Numbered from the stretch's first letter, positions 50,720-60,128 are shown. The stretch is 64,000 bases of DNA from Rhizobiaceae bacterium MnEN-MB40S (GCA_024343425.1 BRLC01000004.1:264378-328377); one strand, 5' to 3'. Made by a program: numbers and translations. Notes: generated by a model from the sequence alone, not told the origin.

Positions 50720-51919
50720 TCAGACGGGATTAACGCTGGCCGTAGTGCGGCGTCCGTCGAGCAGGGCTCTGAGCAGATGCTCGGCCTCGTCGGTGCGTTC
50801 CGTCCGCTCGATGAAGCCGCCGCCATAGACGCGCGCATTGTCCTCATCGCTTGAATACAGCACACAGGCCTGACCGGGCGCTACGCCGGCTTCGCCTTCC
50901 AGCAGTTCGACAACCAGCGCGCCGCCGGCATGCCAGGCCTTCGCCGGCGTCGGCGGCCGGGTGGAGCGCACCTTGGCGAAGCAGTCGAACCCGTCTTCGG
51001 GCAGATCGCTGACCGGTCCGTCGCCGAGCCAGTTCACATCGCGCAGGATCAAACGGTGGGTTTCCAGCGCATCGCGCGGACCGACCACCACCTTGGCTGT
51101 CGGCGCATCGAGGTGCACCACGTAGAGCGGCTCGCCGACGGCGACGCCGATGCCCCGGCGCTGGCCGATCGTATAGTGCATGATGCCCTCATGCGTGCCC
51201 AGCACCCGCCCGTCGATATGCACGATGTCGCCGCTGCGGGCGGCTTCCGGCCGCAACCGCGCGATGATATCGGAATATTTGCCCTGGGGCACGAAGCAGA
51301 TGTCCTGGCTTTCCGCCTTCTCGGCGACGCTCAATCCCATTTCGGCCGCCAGACGGCGCGTCTCGGCCTTCGGCAGATCTCCAAGCGGAAACCGCAGGTA
51401 GTCGATCTGCTCCTGCGTCGTGGCGAACAGGAAATAGCTCTGGTCCTTGTCCGCGTCGAGCGGACGATAGAGCGCGCGATGCGCGCCGTTCGGTCGCGAG
51501 CGGATATAATGGCCGGTCGCCAGCGCATCGGCGCCGAGTTCCCGCGCGGTCTTCAGAAGATCGGCGAACTTGACCGTCTGGTTGCAGGCGATGCAGGGAA
51601 CCGGGGTTTCGCCGGCCACGTAGCTTTCGGCAAAGGGATTGATGACGGCTTCGCGGAAGCGCTTCTCATAGTCGAGAACGTAATGCGGAATGCCCAGCGT
51701 TTCAGCCACGCGGCGCGCGTCGCCAATGTCCTGGCCCGCGCAGCACGAGCCGGCGCGATGCACGGCGGCGCCGTGATCGTAGAGCTGAAGCGTCACCCCG
51801 ACCACATCGTAGCCCTGCCCCTTCAGGATGCCGGCCACCACCGAGGAATCAACGCCGCCGGACATGGCGACGACGACCCGGGTGTCTTCGGGGTTCTTGT
51901 CGAGATCGAGCGTATTCAC
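50720..51919 (-). CDS. mnmA: tRNA-specific 2-thiouridylase MnmA
   Basis: A 399-residue enzyme that adds sulfur to U34 of tRNA for Lys, Glu and Gln. The PP-loop is [32 protein letters not shown], the catalytic Cys in [36 protein letters not shown] and the late [10 protein letters not shown] with the second Cys are all intact. The GTG start ([14 protein letters not shown]) is preferred to an upstream TTG, because related rhizobial proteins start this way. It is transcribed alone, convergent with the aminotransferase. Confidence 0.95.
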   Translation of the reverse strand: MNTLDLDKNPEDTRVVVAMSGGVDSSVVAGILKGQGYDVVGVTLQLYDHGAAVHRAGSCCAGQDIGDARRVAETLGIPHYVLDYEKRFREAVINPFAESYVAGETPVPCIACNQTVKFADLLKTARELGADALATGHYIRSRPNGAHRALYRPLDADKDQSYFLFATTQEQIDYLRFPLGDLPKAETRRLAAEMGLSVAEKAESQDICFVPQGKYSDIIARLRPEAARSGDIVHIDGRVLGTHEGIMHYTIGQRRGIGVAVGEPLYVVHLDAPTAKVVVGPRDALETHRLILRDVNWLGDGPVSDLPEDGFDCFAKVRSTRPPTPAKAWHAGGALVVELLEGEAGVAPGQACVLYSSDEDNARVYGGGFIERTERTDEAEHLLRALLDGRRTTASVNPV

Positions 51920-52200
51920 TGTGCTACCCGCGTTCAAAGGCGTTGAAGGCGCCAATCAAGCATCGTCCGGCCCGCTTTTACTGCGGCCGGCATTTGCGCT
52001 GACATATAGGCAATTGCCGGCTGTGCGGCAAGGACAGATGCAAGGGCTCGCGACGGGAAGATGCCGCAACCGGTTGCTTTGGCCGCCGGCAATGATGCCT
52101 ACAGGTTGAATTGAGTTGCGCCTTTTTGTTTAGACAATCTTTAATTCTCGGTTCGTATAGTGCTGTTCAAACAGGTCCTTGAGTAAGTGTAGAGAGTCCA

Positions 52201-52476
52201 ATGGCCGAAATGGTACGTCCAAGAATTAAATATGTTATCGGGCCCGATGGCAGCCCGTTGACGATTGCCGACCTTCCGCCGCCCTCGACCCGTCGATGGG
52301 TCATTCGCCGCAAGGCGGAAGTGGTGGCCGCAGTTCGCGGCGGCCTGCTCAGTCTCGAGGAAGCCTGCGAACGCTATACGCTCACCGTTGAAGAATTTTT
52401 ATCCTGGCAGGCGTCGATCGACGCGCATGGCCTGGCCGGACTGCGCACCACGCGCATTCAGCAATACCGTCACTGA
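52201..52476 (+). CDS. sciP: SciP, CtrA-inhibitory small DNA-binding protein (DUF1153)
   Basis: A 91-residue protein with the complete DUF1153 pattern: YVIGPDGSPLTIADLPPPST, RRWVIRRKAEVVAAVRGGLL, SLEEACERYTLTVEEFLSW and the C-terminal GLRTTRIQQYRH. In Caulobacter SciP binds CtrA-regulated promoters and blocks CtrA-driven transcription in G1 cells. Here it is 1.4 kb from ctrA on the same strand, with a PqiA-like gene and fliJ between them on the other strand. Confidence 0.93.
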   Translation: MAEMVRPRIKYVIGPDGSPLTIADLPPPSTRRWVIRRKAEVVAAVRGGLLSLEEACERYTLTVEEFLSWQASIDAHGLAGLRTTRIQQYRH

Positions 52477-52481
52477 CGATT

Positions 52482-53009
52482 TCAAGGCCGCCCGGCCTCC
52501 CGCAGTTCCGCGCGATCGGCTTGCGACGCCCGCAGCAGGGCGTGGCAGATTGTAACCGCCAGGGTCGACGCGGCGTAAAACCACAACCCGGGTTGGGTGA
52601 GAGCGCTCGCAACGCCGCTTGATTTCGCCGCGACGATCACCAGCGCCACCAGCAGAACGTCCATCATCGACCATTTCGACATCAGGGGCACCAGGCTGTA
52701 GAGAAGGCCTCGCCTGCCCGAGCCCGCGCCGCCCAGGGCCTCCGCCGCCACGGCCATCAGCTTGATCATCGGAAAGACGATCGAAAACGCCGCGACGAGG
52801 CCGGCCAGCAGGACATCTCCGCCGCTCCACAGCGAAGCGACGATCGCGACCAGCGACGGCGTTTCGGTAAAGAAGTAGAGTTTTTCGAACCGGACGAGCG
52901 GCAGGGTCAATCCGAGAGCCAGAAAAAACGGCCCCGCGATCAACAATATGGAAACGGGAATTCTGTAACGCACGCCTTTTGCCGCCTTCGGGACTGCCCG
53001 TTGCGGCAT
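52482..53009 (-). CDS. PqiA-domain membrane protein
   Basis: A 175-residue inner-membrane protein with four hydrophobic segments and the paraquat-inducible protein A motifs FSIVFPMIKLMAV and LMSKWSMMDVLLVALV. It has a single PqiA unit, half the length of E. coli PqiA. No start has a clear ribosome site; the ATG at 53009 is chosen, with a TTG seven codons earlier as alternative. The stop lies five bases from the convergent sciP stop. Confidence 0.75.
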   Translation of the reverse strand: MPQRAVPKAAKGVRYRIPVSILLIAGPFFLALGLTLPLVRFEKLYFFTETPSLVAIVASLWSGGDVLLAGLVAAFSIVFPMIKLMAVAAEALGGAGSGRRGLLYSLVPLMSKWSMMDVLLVALVIVAAKSSGVASALTQPGLWFYAASTLAVTICHALLRASQADRAELREAGRP

Positions 53010-53091
53010 GAGCGCCGCGGCTGCAAACAAGCATGGATCGGGCTGGAAGACCAGCCCGCTTTGCTTTGCCTACGTTGTTGGCCGGGTTTGG

Positions 53092-53445
53092 CTAGATCGC
53101 CTTGTTGCGACCGGCGCCGTCGCGCTGGTCGAGCGCAGCGGCTTTCTCGAATTCGGCCTCGGCTTCTTCCACCGCCAGTTCCGCGGCGTCCTGCTGGACC
53201 TGCAATTCGCGAATGGACCCCTTGAGATTGTCTGCGCGCTGACGGGCGGCTTTCGCGAAGGTCGGGTAGGCGAAATGAGAGGGATCCGAGATTCCCGCTT
53301 TCTTCTCTTCCGCTGCAATCTGATACTCAAGCTCGGCGGCCATCTTGTCGAACTCCGCCATCATGAGCTGGATCTGACCGAGTTGCCGGCGCTTGTCATT
53401 TACCTGAAACTCCTTCAGGCGAAGAAGGCTCTCACTCGATTTCAT
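53092..53445 (-). CDS. fliJ: Flagellar export chaperone FliJ
   Basis: A 117-residue, almost wholly helical protein: MKSSESLLRLKEFQVNDKRR, the MMAEFDKMAAELEYQ coiled coil, then SHFAYPTFAKAARQRADNL. That wording is typical of the alphaproteobacterial FliJ placed next to ctrA. It works at the flagellar type III export gate. The ATG at 53445 is preceded by AGGGGAG at eight bases. No other flagellar gene is in the window. Confidence 0.85.
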   Translation of the reverse strand: MKSSESLLRLKEFQVNDKRRQLGQIQLMMAEFDKMAAELEYQIAAEEKKAGISDPSHFAYPTFAKAARQRADNLKGSIRELQVQQDAAELAVEEAEAEFEKAAALDQRDGAGRNKAI

Positions 53446-53626
53446 ACGCAATACTCCCCTGCACGCGAGACCCAGGAACTCTACCCCGAAAAACGCACTA
53501 AAAAATTAACGGATCACCCCCGAAATTGGCGTCACGTCCGTTCTCAAGGCCGATTTGGTAACCTTTCGTTTACGGACATCGTTAATCATAGGCGACATCG
53601 CTTAAGGCGGGGTAAATGCGGCGCGT

Positions 53627-53697
53627 GATTCTTTCCGTGCAAATGACGAATCCGCCGAATCAGTTAGGAGTGATTCTTAATGTGTCACTTTAGAGTC
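53627..53697. promoter_or_regulatory. ctrA control region with five clustered GANTC (CcrM) sites
   Basis: GATTC or its complement or GAGTC lies at 53627, 53648, 53657, 53672 and 53693, five GANTC sites in 71 bases, within the 422-base gap between fliJ and ctrA. In Caulobacter, GANTC methylation by CcrM and the GcrA protein control ctrA transcription. A TTAACCAT half-site, the CtrA target form, lies further down at 53785-53792, 76 bases before the start codon, and suggests feedback. Confidence 0.65.
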
Positions 53698-53867
53698 AGT
53701 GAATTGTGTTTTCGTTAGAAATCAACAGCTTAGGACGCAATGTTGACAAATCAATCTGCGGTTGCCATACAAAATTAGACTTTGTTAACCATTTGGTGAC
53801 ATGGTGATGGGGCCGGTTCTCCGGCTTTCGGGGACGCGGTTGTCGGCGGCGGTACAAGGGGAAAACG

Positions 53868-54569
53868 ATGCGGGTACTACTCATTGAAGACGATAGCGCT
53901 ACCGCTCAGAGTATCGAACTGATGCTCAAATCGGAGAGCTTCAACGTCTACACCACCGATCTCGGTGAAGAAGGCGTCGATCTCGGCAAATTGTATGATT
54001 ACGATATCATCATGCTGGATCTGAACCTGCCGGACATGTCCGGCTATGAAGTATTGCGCACGTTGCGCCTTTCGAAGGTCAAAACCCCGATCCTGATCCT
54101 GTCCGGCATGGCCGGCATCGAGGACAAGGTGCGCGGGCTGGGCTTCGGCGCCGACGACTACATGACGAAGCCCTTTCACAAGGATGAACTGGTCGCCCGC
54201 ATTCACGCCATCGTTCGCCGCTCGAAGGGTCACGCGCAGTCAGTCATCACCACCGGCGACCTGCTCGTCAACCTGGACGCCAAGACGGTTGAGGTCAGCG
54301 GCCAGCGCGTTCACCTCACCGGCAAGGAATATCAGATGCTGGAGCTGCTTTCGCTCAGAAAGGGCACCACGCTGACCAAGGAAATGTTCCTGAACCACCT
54401 CTATGGCGGCATGGACGAGCCGGAACTCAAGATCATCGACGTGTTCATCTGCAAGCTGCGCAAGAAGCTCGCCACCGCAGCGGAAGGGCGCAATTACATC
54501 GAGACCGTCTGGGGACGCGGTTACGTGCTTCGCGAACCGGACGAAGACGAGATTCTCGAAAGCGCCTGA
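53868..54569 (+). CDS. ctrA: CtrA, cell-cycle master response regulator
   Basis: A 233-residue OmpR-type regulator. The phosphoacceptor is Asp51 in [11 protein letters not shown]; acidic pocket residues are in LLIEDDS, and [22 protein letters not shown] matches CtrA closely. The winged helix includes [18 protein letters not shown], then [22 protein letters not shown] split at residue 200. CtrA binds TTAA-N7-TTAA and controls replication, flagella, methylation and division genes. The C-terminus (DEILESA) lacks the Caulobacter AA degron but ends in a small residue, as in rhizobia. Confidence 0.97.
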   Translation: MRVLLIEDDSATAQSIELMLKSESFNVYTTDLGEEGVDLGKLYDYDIIMLDLNLPDMSGYEVLRTLRLSKVKTPILILSGMAGIEDKVRGLGFGADDYMTKPFHKDELVARIHAIVRRSKGHAQSVITTGDLLVNLDAKTVEVSGQRVHLTGKEYQMLELLSLRKGTTLTKEMFLNHLYGGMDEPELKIIDVFICKLRKKLATAAEGRNYIETVWGRGYVLREPDEDEILESA

Positions 54570-54598
54570 CCATCCGTCAAACGGCTCACAAAAACAGC

Positions 54599-54625
54599 AA
54601 CGCCTCCGCTTAGCGGAGGCGTTTT
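54599..54625. terminator. Rho-independent terminator between ctrA and chpT
   Basis: AACGCCTCCGC, TTA loop and GCGGAGGCGTT followed by TT form a strong hairpin 30 bases after ctrA. The two genes are convergent and may both use it. Confidence 0.85.
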
Positions 54626-54660
54626 GCATTCGGGCCTGGAGCCAACAAGCCTCTGGTTTT

Positions 54661-55296
54661 TCAGGTAACTTTGAAGACGATCTCTTCGGGTCCGGCTACG
54701 GTTTCGATATGCATGCCGCATTCCTCGGCTAGCAACACCGTGTAATAGAGCTGGATGCTGTGGGCGTCGATCGCCTCTTCGTTGCGGCCGTTGCACAATT
54801 CGATGAACTTCGCCGACAGTCGCACCATCTTGCCGCGCGCCGTCAGTGAAAAGCGCGGTTCCGTCTCCAGGTCCTCGAGCACGATGTCGATCGTGCCGCC
54901 GCGCGGAATGGCGCCGTATGCGACCAGAAAGAGATTGAGCAGCAGCTTGACCTTGTTCTTGGGAACAATCGCGCGCGCGCCCGTCCACGTCACCTCGGTT
55001 TTCGAATCGGCGCGCGCGAAATCGACGGCGGCCTTTTCAGCCTCCCCCGTATCGATCGACGCGCCGACGGACCCGGAAGCGCCAAAGGCGAGCCTAGCGA
55101 ATTTCAAACGGACCGACGCGTTGTGAGCGCTGGACCGGATCAGGTCCATCGCATCATCATCGGCGCCGCCTTCATCGAGCAATTCCAGCCCGTTGCTGAT
55201 CGCACCGACCGGCGAGATGATATCGTGACACACGCGACTGCACAGCAGCGCGGCCAGATCAGGACCGGACAAATTAAGACTTGGATTTATCGACAT
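54661..55296 (-). CDS. chpT: ChpT, histidine phosphotransferase for CtrA
   Basis: A 211-residue phosphotransferase. The phosphorylatable histidine lies in LLCSRVCHDIISPVGAISNGLELL, read in two parts, near residue 24 (CHDIISPVGAI), followed by the dimerisation helices and a degenerate ATPase-like domain (NKVKLLLNLFLVAYGAIPRGG). It relays phosphate from CckA to CtrA and CpdR. The ATG at 55296 is preceded by GAGGGGCGA; longer upstream extensions are rejected. Convergent placement beside ctrA is usual for rhizobia. Confidence 0.9.
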   Translation of the reverse strand: MSINPSLNLSGPDLAALLCSRVCHDIISPVGAISNGLELLDEGGADDDAMDLIRSSAHNASVRLKFARLAFGASGSVGASIDTGEAEKAAVDFARADSKTEVTWTGARAIVPKNKVKLLLNLFLVAYGAIPRGGTIDIVLEDLETEPRFSLTARGKMVRLSAKFIELCNGRNEEAIDAHSIQLYYTVLLAEECGMHIETVAGPEEIVFKVT

Positions 55297-55383
55297 ATTT
55301 CGCCCCTCAGAATTGCTGACGCCTCTGCCGACATGCAGATATTGCAGCTCCGTTGCGGGTCGCCATAATGACAACACATTTGG

Positions 55384-55398
55384 TAAACGGATAATTAA
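55384..55398. promoter_or_regulatory. Candidate CtrA box between chpT and eipA
   Basis: TAAA-N7-TTAA, one base off the CtrA consensus TTAA-N7-TTAA, lies 64 bases before the EipA start and 88 bases before the chpT start, in their shared promoter region. CtrA control of eipA is known from Brucella abortus; the site itself is my inference. Confidence 0.4.
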
Positions 55399-55461
55399 TA
55401 TCAATGCGTCATTATCTCCGCGATTCGCAAGGTGTCGAGAAGGTTTCGTCGGAGATTCACA

Positions 55462-56061
55462 ATGAGAATGACCCTTCAACTGCTTCCGAAGGCTGTAATT
55501 CAGGTAATTGGCGCAGTTTTTCTTCTTATGATTGCATTGTCGTCGGCGTCCGCGCAGCTTTACCAGCAACAGGACTCCTCCGGCTACACGCTCGATGAGA
55601 TGCAGCGCGCCGGAGAGCAGTTCTTCGGCAGCGCCACGGACGGCCTCGCGCGTGTAGTTGAGCGCGCCTTCGAGCGTTACGGCCTGCCCAACGGATATAT
55701 TCTCGGCCAGGAAGGCTCCGGCGCGTTCTTCGGCGGCCTGACCTATGGCGAAGGCCAGCTCTACACTAAGAACGCCGGCGAACACACGATGTTCTGGCAA
55801 GGTCCTTCCGTCGGATTCGACTGGGGCGGACAGGGCAGCCAGGTCATGATGCTCATTTACGATCTCAATTCAGTCGGTGACATCTACGGGCGGTTCGCCG
55901 GAGCAAGCGGCCAGGCCTATGCGGTGGCCGGCGCCGGAATGACCGTCCTCCAGGGCGGCAGGGTCATTGTCGTGCCCATCAGGACAGGCGTCGGCGTGCG
56001 CGTCGGCCTCAACCTGGGATATCTGAAGATAACAGGCGAACCAACCTGGAACCCCTTCTGA
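55462..56061 (+). CDS. eipA: EipA-like periplasmic envelope protein (DUF1134)
   Basis: A 199-residue secreted protein with a signal peptide ending near SASAQ. The DUF1134 blocks are clear: GYTLDEMQRAGEQFFG, YGEGQLYTKNAGEHTMFWQG, PSVGFDWGGQGSQVMMLIY and GVRVGLNLGYLKITGEPTWN. In Brucella, EipA forms a small beta-barrel needed for envelope integrity and is controlled by CtrA. Here it is divergent from chpT with a candidate CtrA box between them. Confidence 0.88.
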   Translation: MRMTLQLLPKAVIQVIGAVFLLMIALSSASAQLYQQQDSSGYTLDEMQRAGEQFFGSATDGLARVVERAFERYGLPNGYILGQEGSGAFFGGLTYGEGQLYTKNAGEHTMFWQGPSVGFDWGGQGSQVMMLIYDLNSVGDIYGRFAGASGQAYAVAGAGMTVLQGGRVIVVPIRTGVGVRVGLNLGYLKITGEPTWNPF

Positions 56062-56197
56062 GCCAAGGATTTCCAGCGGTTTCGCCGTTTGACAGGCGTC
56101 GCGCGCACTTGCGTGTAACCTGGCGACACGCTACGAAGTCGCCGCGCCGGCGTCTGATCGTCGGCCATGGCGCGGCCATGCTTCCTGGACGAACGGC

Positions 56198-57745
56198 GTG
56201 ATTGAATTTCTGCTCATTTTCGGATTCGGATTTCTGGTCGCAATTTTGCTGACCATACTGGTTGCGCCCGCCATTTACGGCCGCATCGTAAAGCTGACCG
56301 AAGACCGCATGAAGGCCACCGTCCCGCTGAACATCGCGGAGGTCAAAGGCAAGGCGGACCTCGCCCGCGCCGCCTATGCCAGCGAGAACGCCAGGCTTGC
56401 GAGCGATCTTGACCGGGAAGTCGATATCTCCACCCGGGCCCGCATCAAGGCGGACAGACTTCAGGCAGACCTCGCGCAACTGGCAGGCGGAAAGCAGGAA
56501 GCCGAGCAGACCATTCAGACATTGTCCAATGAGGTGGATCGGCTGCGCCTCGAAATCCACGCCAAACAGGAAGCTATCAACACGCTCGGGCGTGACGTCC
56601 AGGAACTCGACCGGATCCGCAGAACCGGCGAACGCGAAATAGCGCAGATGCGCAATGACCTGATCGCCGCCTTGACAGAGATCGAAAACCTGCGGATCGA
56701 TCTCGCCACTTCAGCCACCGAAACCGTGAATCTCAACGCCGAGATTGCGACGGAACGGGACCGCCGGCACCGAACGGAAAAAGAACTCGATTCGCTGTCC
56801 GACACGCTGAAGGAAATCGAGGCAAAACTCGGCAAGGAGCAGGACGAACACAACGAAGCCCGCATCAATCTGAGCGCGGCCCTGTCTTCTCTCTACAACA
56901 GGGAAGAAGAGGTAAGGCAGGCGGAAAAGGAATCGGCGAAAAAATCCGAAGACCTTGGCGAAGCGCGACGACAGCATGAATCAAACCTGCAGCAATTGCT
57001 GGAATACGAAGCTGAAGTCGGACGACTGACGGAACGCTACGAGGGATCGCAATCATCGCTGCAGGCGACGAAAGCCAGCCTTCAGGAATTGCGCGAGACG
57101 GTGAGCCAGCTTCAGGAAGAGCGCGATGCGCAACAAAGGGAGCTGGAAGCCGGCCACAGGATGATCGCCACGCTTGAAAAGGCGCTGGCCGCCGAGGAAG
57201 CGCGCTCCGGCAAACTTGCACGGCGCGTGACGCAAATGGCCGATGACGTCGAGACGCGCAACACGACAAAGTCTGACGCGCCCGCTGCGAACGCCTTGAC
57301 TGCGGACGCCGCCGCTTCGGATTTGTCAACCGAGGCGGATCAGTCTGCAGACGACGGGCGAAACGCCGCCTTCGGCGTCATCGGGCGAGCACAGAATTTC
57401 CTGACGAAGGCCGTAAAACCCGGAGCGATGGACAACCCGATGGTCGCCAACAGCAATGCGAGATCGGAAGCCGCCGAATATGCCGAACTCCAGCAGCAGC
57501 AGGCGGCGCTGACGGAAAAATTGAAATCAGTGGACGCAGGCGCGGATGAAGATGCGTTGCGGGACGAAATGGCGGCCATAGCAGCGCGGGTGGTCGCCCT
57601 TGCGGGGCGTCGCGAAGGCGAAGGCTCCGCTATTCTGGCGTTACTGGCCGACGAGATGAAGAAACGGCCGGAAGCCGCCGATGGCCCGCAGCGCGCCAGC
57701 CTCGCCGATCGCGCTCGCGCCGAACTCAAGAATCGACAGATCTGA
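56198..57745 (+). CDS. Membrane-anchored coiled-coil protein
   Basis: A 515-residue protein starting at GTG (MIEFLLIFGFGFLVAILLTI), with one N-terminal membrane helix at about residues 3-27 and a coiled coil from about 60 to 360 (Glu, Arg, Leu-rich, heptad spacing). The C-terminal part has an Ala/Asp-rich linker and a last helical stretch (LQQQQAALTEKLKSV). It resembles conserved rhizobial proteins of unknown function located near ctrA. A scaffold role in the envelope or division is a guess. Confidence 0.75.
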   Translation: MIEFLLIFGFGFLVAILLTILVAPAIYGRIVKLTEDRMKATVPLNIAEVKGKADLARAAYASENARLASDLDREVDISTRARIKADRLQADLAQLAGGKQEAEQTIQTLSNEVDRLRLEIHAKQEAINTLGRDVQELDRIRRTGEREIAQMRNDLIAALTEIENLRIDLATSATETVNLNAEIATERDRRHRTEKELDSLSDTLKEIEAKLGKEQDEHNEARINLSAALSSLYNREEEVRQAEKESAKKSEDLGEARRQHESNLQQLLEYEAEVGRLTERYEGSQSSLQATKASLQELRETVSQLQEERDAQQRELEAGHRMIATLEKALAAEEARSGKLARRVTQMADDVETRNTTKSDAPAANALTADAAASDLSTEADQSADDGRNAAFGVIGRAQNFLTKAVKPGAMDNPMVANSNARSEAAEYAELQQQQAALTEKLKSVDAGADEDALRDEMAAIAARVVALAGRREGEGSAILALLADEMKKRPEAADGPQRASLADRARAELKNRQI

Positions 57746-57778
57746 ACTCTCTGCCAACGACTGATCCCATGGGCCCCA

Positions 57779-58606
57779 TCAGCCGATGCGATCGCCACGC
57801 CCCGAGAGACAGAACATTGCAATCGCCGCCGCCGTCGCGACGTTGAGGCTGTCGAACTCTGAAGACTGTGGAATTCTGACCGAACCTGTACGGTCCATCA
57901 GAGATTTCGGAAGCCCCTCGCCTTCCGTGCCGACCAGCAACGCCTTGCGACCTTTCGGTTCAATATCCATTATCGATGTCTTGCCGCCAGGCGAGAGCGC
58001 GAGAATGTCGAACCCTGATTTGTCCAACACGTCGATCATCTCCCCGATATCGCCGCCACAGACATAGGGCACGGTCAACGCGGCCCCGACCGAAACCCGG
58101 ATCGATTTGCGATACAGCGGATCGCAGCACTGCCCGTCGAGGCAGACCAGATCGGCCGAGAAGGCGGCCGCATTGCGAAACAGGCTTCCGAGATTGTCGT
58201 GGTTCGAAATGGCGTTGCAGGCAAGCACCAGCGCGTCTTCGGGCAGGTTGACGACTGCTTGTCGGAAGTCCGGCGCCGCATGCGCGCGGCCAACCGCAAG
58301 CACGCCTCGATGCATGGGAAAGCCGGCGATACTGTCCATCACGTCCGCATTGCACACCATCACCGGAATGTCAGCGGCGAATTCCGACAGCACCTCCGCC
58401 ATGCCGGCGACCCGGTTTTCAAGCAGCAGAATTTTCTGCGCCGAAAAATGACTGGACCGGGCGAGCATGCGCAAGACTACCCGGCCCTCGGCAATGAACA
58501 GTCCCTGCCGGCCGACAAGGTCGCGTTCCTTGATGTCGCGAAATTCGGCGACGCGATCGTCTCCGGCGTCGGTGATCGGAATCAACGGCTGCCGGATCGT
58601 GTTCAT
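57779..58606 (-). CDS. TrmH-family (SpoU) RNA 2'-O-methyltransferase
   Basis: A 275-residue SPOUT methyltransferase. Knot motifs are visible as ACNAISNHDNLGSLFRNAAAF, in two parts around the catalytic Arg, ALLVGTEGEGLP and RIPQSSEFDSLNVATAAAIAMF. The N-terminal part is a substrate-binding domain of the SpoU type. It methylates a ribose in tRNA or 23S rRNA; which one is not clear. It overlaps the following gene (58603) by four bases, so they form an operon. Confidence 0.88.
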   Translation of the reverse strand: MNTIRQPLIPITDAGDDRVAEFRDIKERDLVGRQGLFIAEGRVVLRMLARSSHFSAQKILLLENRVAGMAEVLSEFAADIPVMVCNADVMDSIAGFPMHRGVLAVGRAHAAPDFRQAVVNLPEDALVLACNAISNHDNLGSLFRNAAAFSADLVCLDGQCCDPLYRKSIRVSVGAALTVPYVCGGDIGEMIDVLDKSGFDILALSPGGKTSIMDIEPKGRKALLVGTEGEGLPKSLMDRTGSVRIPQSSEFDSLNVATAAAIAMFCLSGRGDRIG

Positions 58607-58983
58607 TTCAGATCGATGACCGCGACGATCCGCGCATGACCGATATCGTAGAGCAAGACCTGGCTCGCACCGTCGGTCGACTGGCCGTAAAACAGCAACA
58701 AACCGCCATTCATGCTCACCTGCGCCACTTCAAAGCCGTCCGGCAGATCGGCTTCCACCTCCAGCAGACCGTCCGCAGGAAATTGCAGATCGCTGGCGGC
58801 GGTCACCACATCGCCCCGGTCGGCCGACACGATCTTGTAGACAACACCGGCCAGAACCGCCATCAATCCGATAAACATAACGCCAATGGAAACACCGAGC
58901 AGCCGGACCATTTTCCGGCGCACTTTCTCCATCTCGGGGTCGAGTGGTTTTTCGTCCTGTTCGTCAGGATGGGTTTCCGACAT
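58603..58983 (-). CDS. Single-pass membrane protein of the DUF6476 type
   Basis: A 126-residue protein with an acidic, charged N-terminus (SETHPDEQDEKPLDPEMEKV), one membrane helix at about residues 29-51 and a periplasmic beta domain (LPDGFEVAQVSMNGGLLLFYG). Small proteins of this build are conserved next to TrmH and RluD genes in rhizobia. Its function is not known. The stop overlaps the TrmH start by four bases. Confidence 0.75.
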   Translation of the reverse strand: MSETHPDEQDEKPLDPEMEKVRRKMVRLLGVSIGVMFIGLMAVLAGVVYKIVSADRGDVVTAASDLQFPADGLLEVEADLPDGFEVAQVSMNGGLLLFYGQSTDGASQVLLYDIGHARIVAVIDLK

Positions 58984-59012
58984 AATGGCCTCGTTTGTAT
59001 GCGGCAGCGTGA

Positions 59013-60053
59013 ATGAAAGAACCCTTTACCCAAGCCGGCCCCCGGATGAAAGTGCTGACAGCGGATGAAAATGCCGCCGGACGCATTGATGCGTGGATTG
59101 CCGGAGCCGTTGACGGCGATTTGTCGCGCAGCCGGATCAAGGCGCTGATCCTGGAAGGCGCCGTAAGCATCGGCGGCGCGGCGGTGACAGAGGCGAAGCA
59201 TCGCATAAAGCCTGGCGATATCGTCGAGATAAACCTGCCTGAACCGGAAGAGGCCAACCCCGCGCCGGAAGACATTCCCATTGATGTCCTTCACGAGGAC
59301 GACGATGTCATTGTGGTTTCAAAGCCCGCCGGCCTGGTCGTTCACCCCGGCGCCGGAAACGCGTCGGGAACCCTCGTCAATGCGCTCATTCACCATTGCG
59401 GCCAGTCTCTGTCGGGTATCGGAGGCGTTCGCCGTCCGGGCATCGTGCACCGTCTCGACAAGAACACGAGCGGCGTCATGGTGGTGGCCAAGAACGATGC
59501 AGCGCATCGTCGCCTTTCGGAACAATTCGCCGATCATGGCCGCAGCGGCGCGCTCAAACGCGCCTACCTGGCTTATGTCTGGGGTACCCCTGCACCTTTG
59601 AAAGGCGTTGTCGATGCGCCGCTTGGACGCGCGTCAAGCGATCGGACCAAACGGGAGGTCAAACGCACGTTATCGGCCGACAGCCGTCACGCAGTCACGC
59701 ATTACAGCGTAGTCGAACGTTTCGGCGACAATTCAGACGCAATCGCCTCCCTTGTCGAGTGCCGGCTTGAAACCGGGCGGACCCACCAGATCCGTGTCCA
59801 CATGGCGCATATCGGCCATCCGGTGATCGGCGACAGCGAGTATGGATCGGCCTATCTGACGAAAGCCAACCTGTTGCCTGCGGAAACCGCAGCCATTGTG
59901 CGCGGGCTCGGTCGCCAGGCTCTCCACGCCTATCTCCTGGAATTCGAGCATCCGAAAACCGGCGAGCTGATGCATTTCGAGGCGCCGCTGCCGCCTGACC
60001 TGGAGCGGCTCGGTGATTCTTTGCTGGCTGCGGGCCGTATTAACGCCTCATAA
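59013..60053 (+). CDS. rluD: RluD-family 23S rRNA pseudouridine synthase
   Basis: A 346-residue enzyme. An N-terminal S4 domain (SRSRIKALILEGAVSIGG; EINLPEP) precedes the RluA/RluD catalytic domain, with the active-site Asp in HRLDKNTSGVMVVAKN and the later RTHQIRVHMAHIGHPVIGD. RluD makes pseudouridines in helix 69 of 23S rRNA. The start MKEPFTQAGPR is usual in rhizobia. The gene is divergent from the DUF6476 gene and upstream of rpoH. Confidence 0.9.
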   Translation: MKEPFTQAGPRMKVLTADENAAGRIDAWIAGAVDGDLSRSRIKALILEGAVSIGGAAVTEAKHRIKPGDIVEINLPEPEEANPAPEDIPIDVLHEDDDVIVVSKPAGLVVHPGAGNASGTLVNALIHHCGQSLSGIGGVRRPGIVHRLDKNTSGVMVVAKNDAAHRRLSEQFADHGRSGALKRAYLAYVWGTPAPLKGVVDAPLGRASSDRTKREVKRTLSADSRHAVTHYSVVERFGDNSDAIASLVECRLETGRTHQIRVHMAHIGHPVIGDSEYGSAYLTKANLLPAETAAIVRGLGRQALHAYLLEFEHPKTGELMHFEAPLPPDLERLGDSLLAAGRINAS

Positions 60054-60099
60054 TTGATCCAGACTATCTCTGCAGACGGTTCCGCCTCTTTTGCCAAAG

Positions 60100-60128
60100 C
60101 TTGATATCAACCCGGCGAATAACTATCT
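60100..60128 (+). promoter_or_regulatory. Possible sigma-32-type promoter upstream of rpoH
   Basis: CTTGAT, 17 bases and CTATCT lie 87 bases before the rpoH start. This resembles the alphaproteobacterial heat-shock consensus (CTTG near -35, CYTATNT near -10), so rpoH may autoregulate. Spacing and match are acceptable but not exact. Confidence 0.4.

Noticed and set aside
55297..55800. N-terminal extension of ChpT to 379 residues
   Set aside because: The extra part is antisense to eipA and lacks any ChpT similarity; the ATG at 55296 has a good ribosome site.
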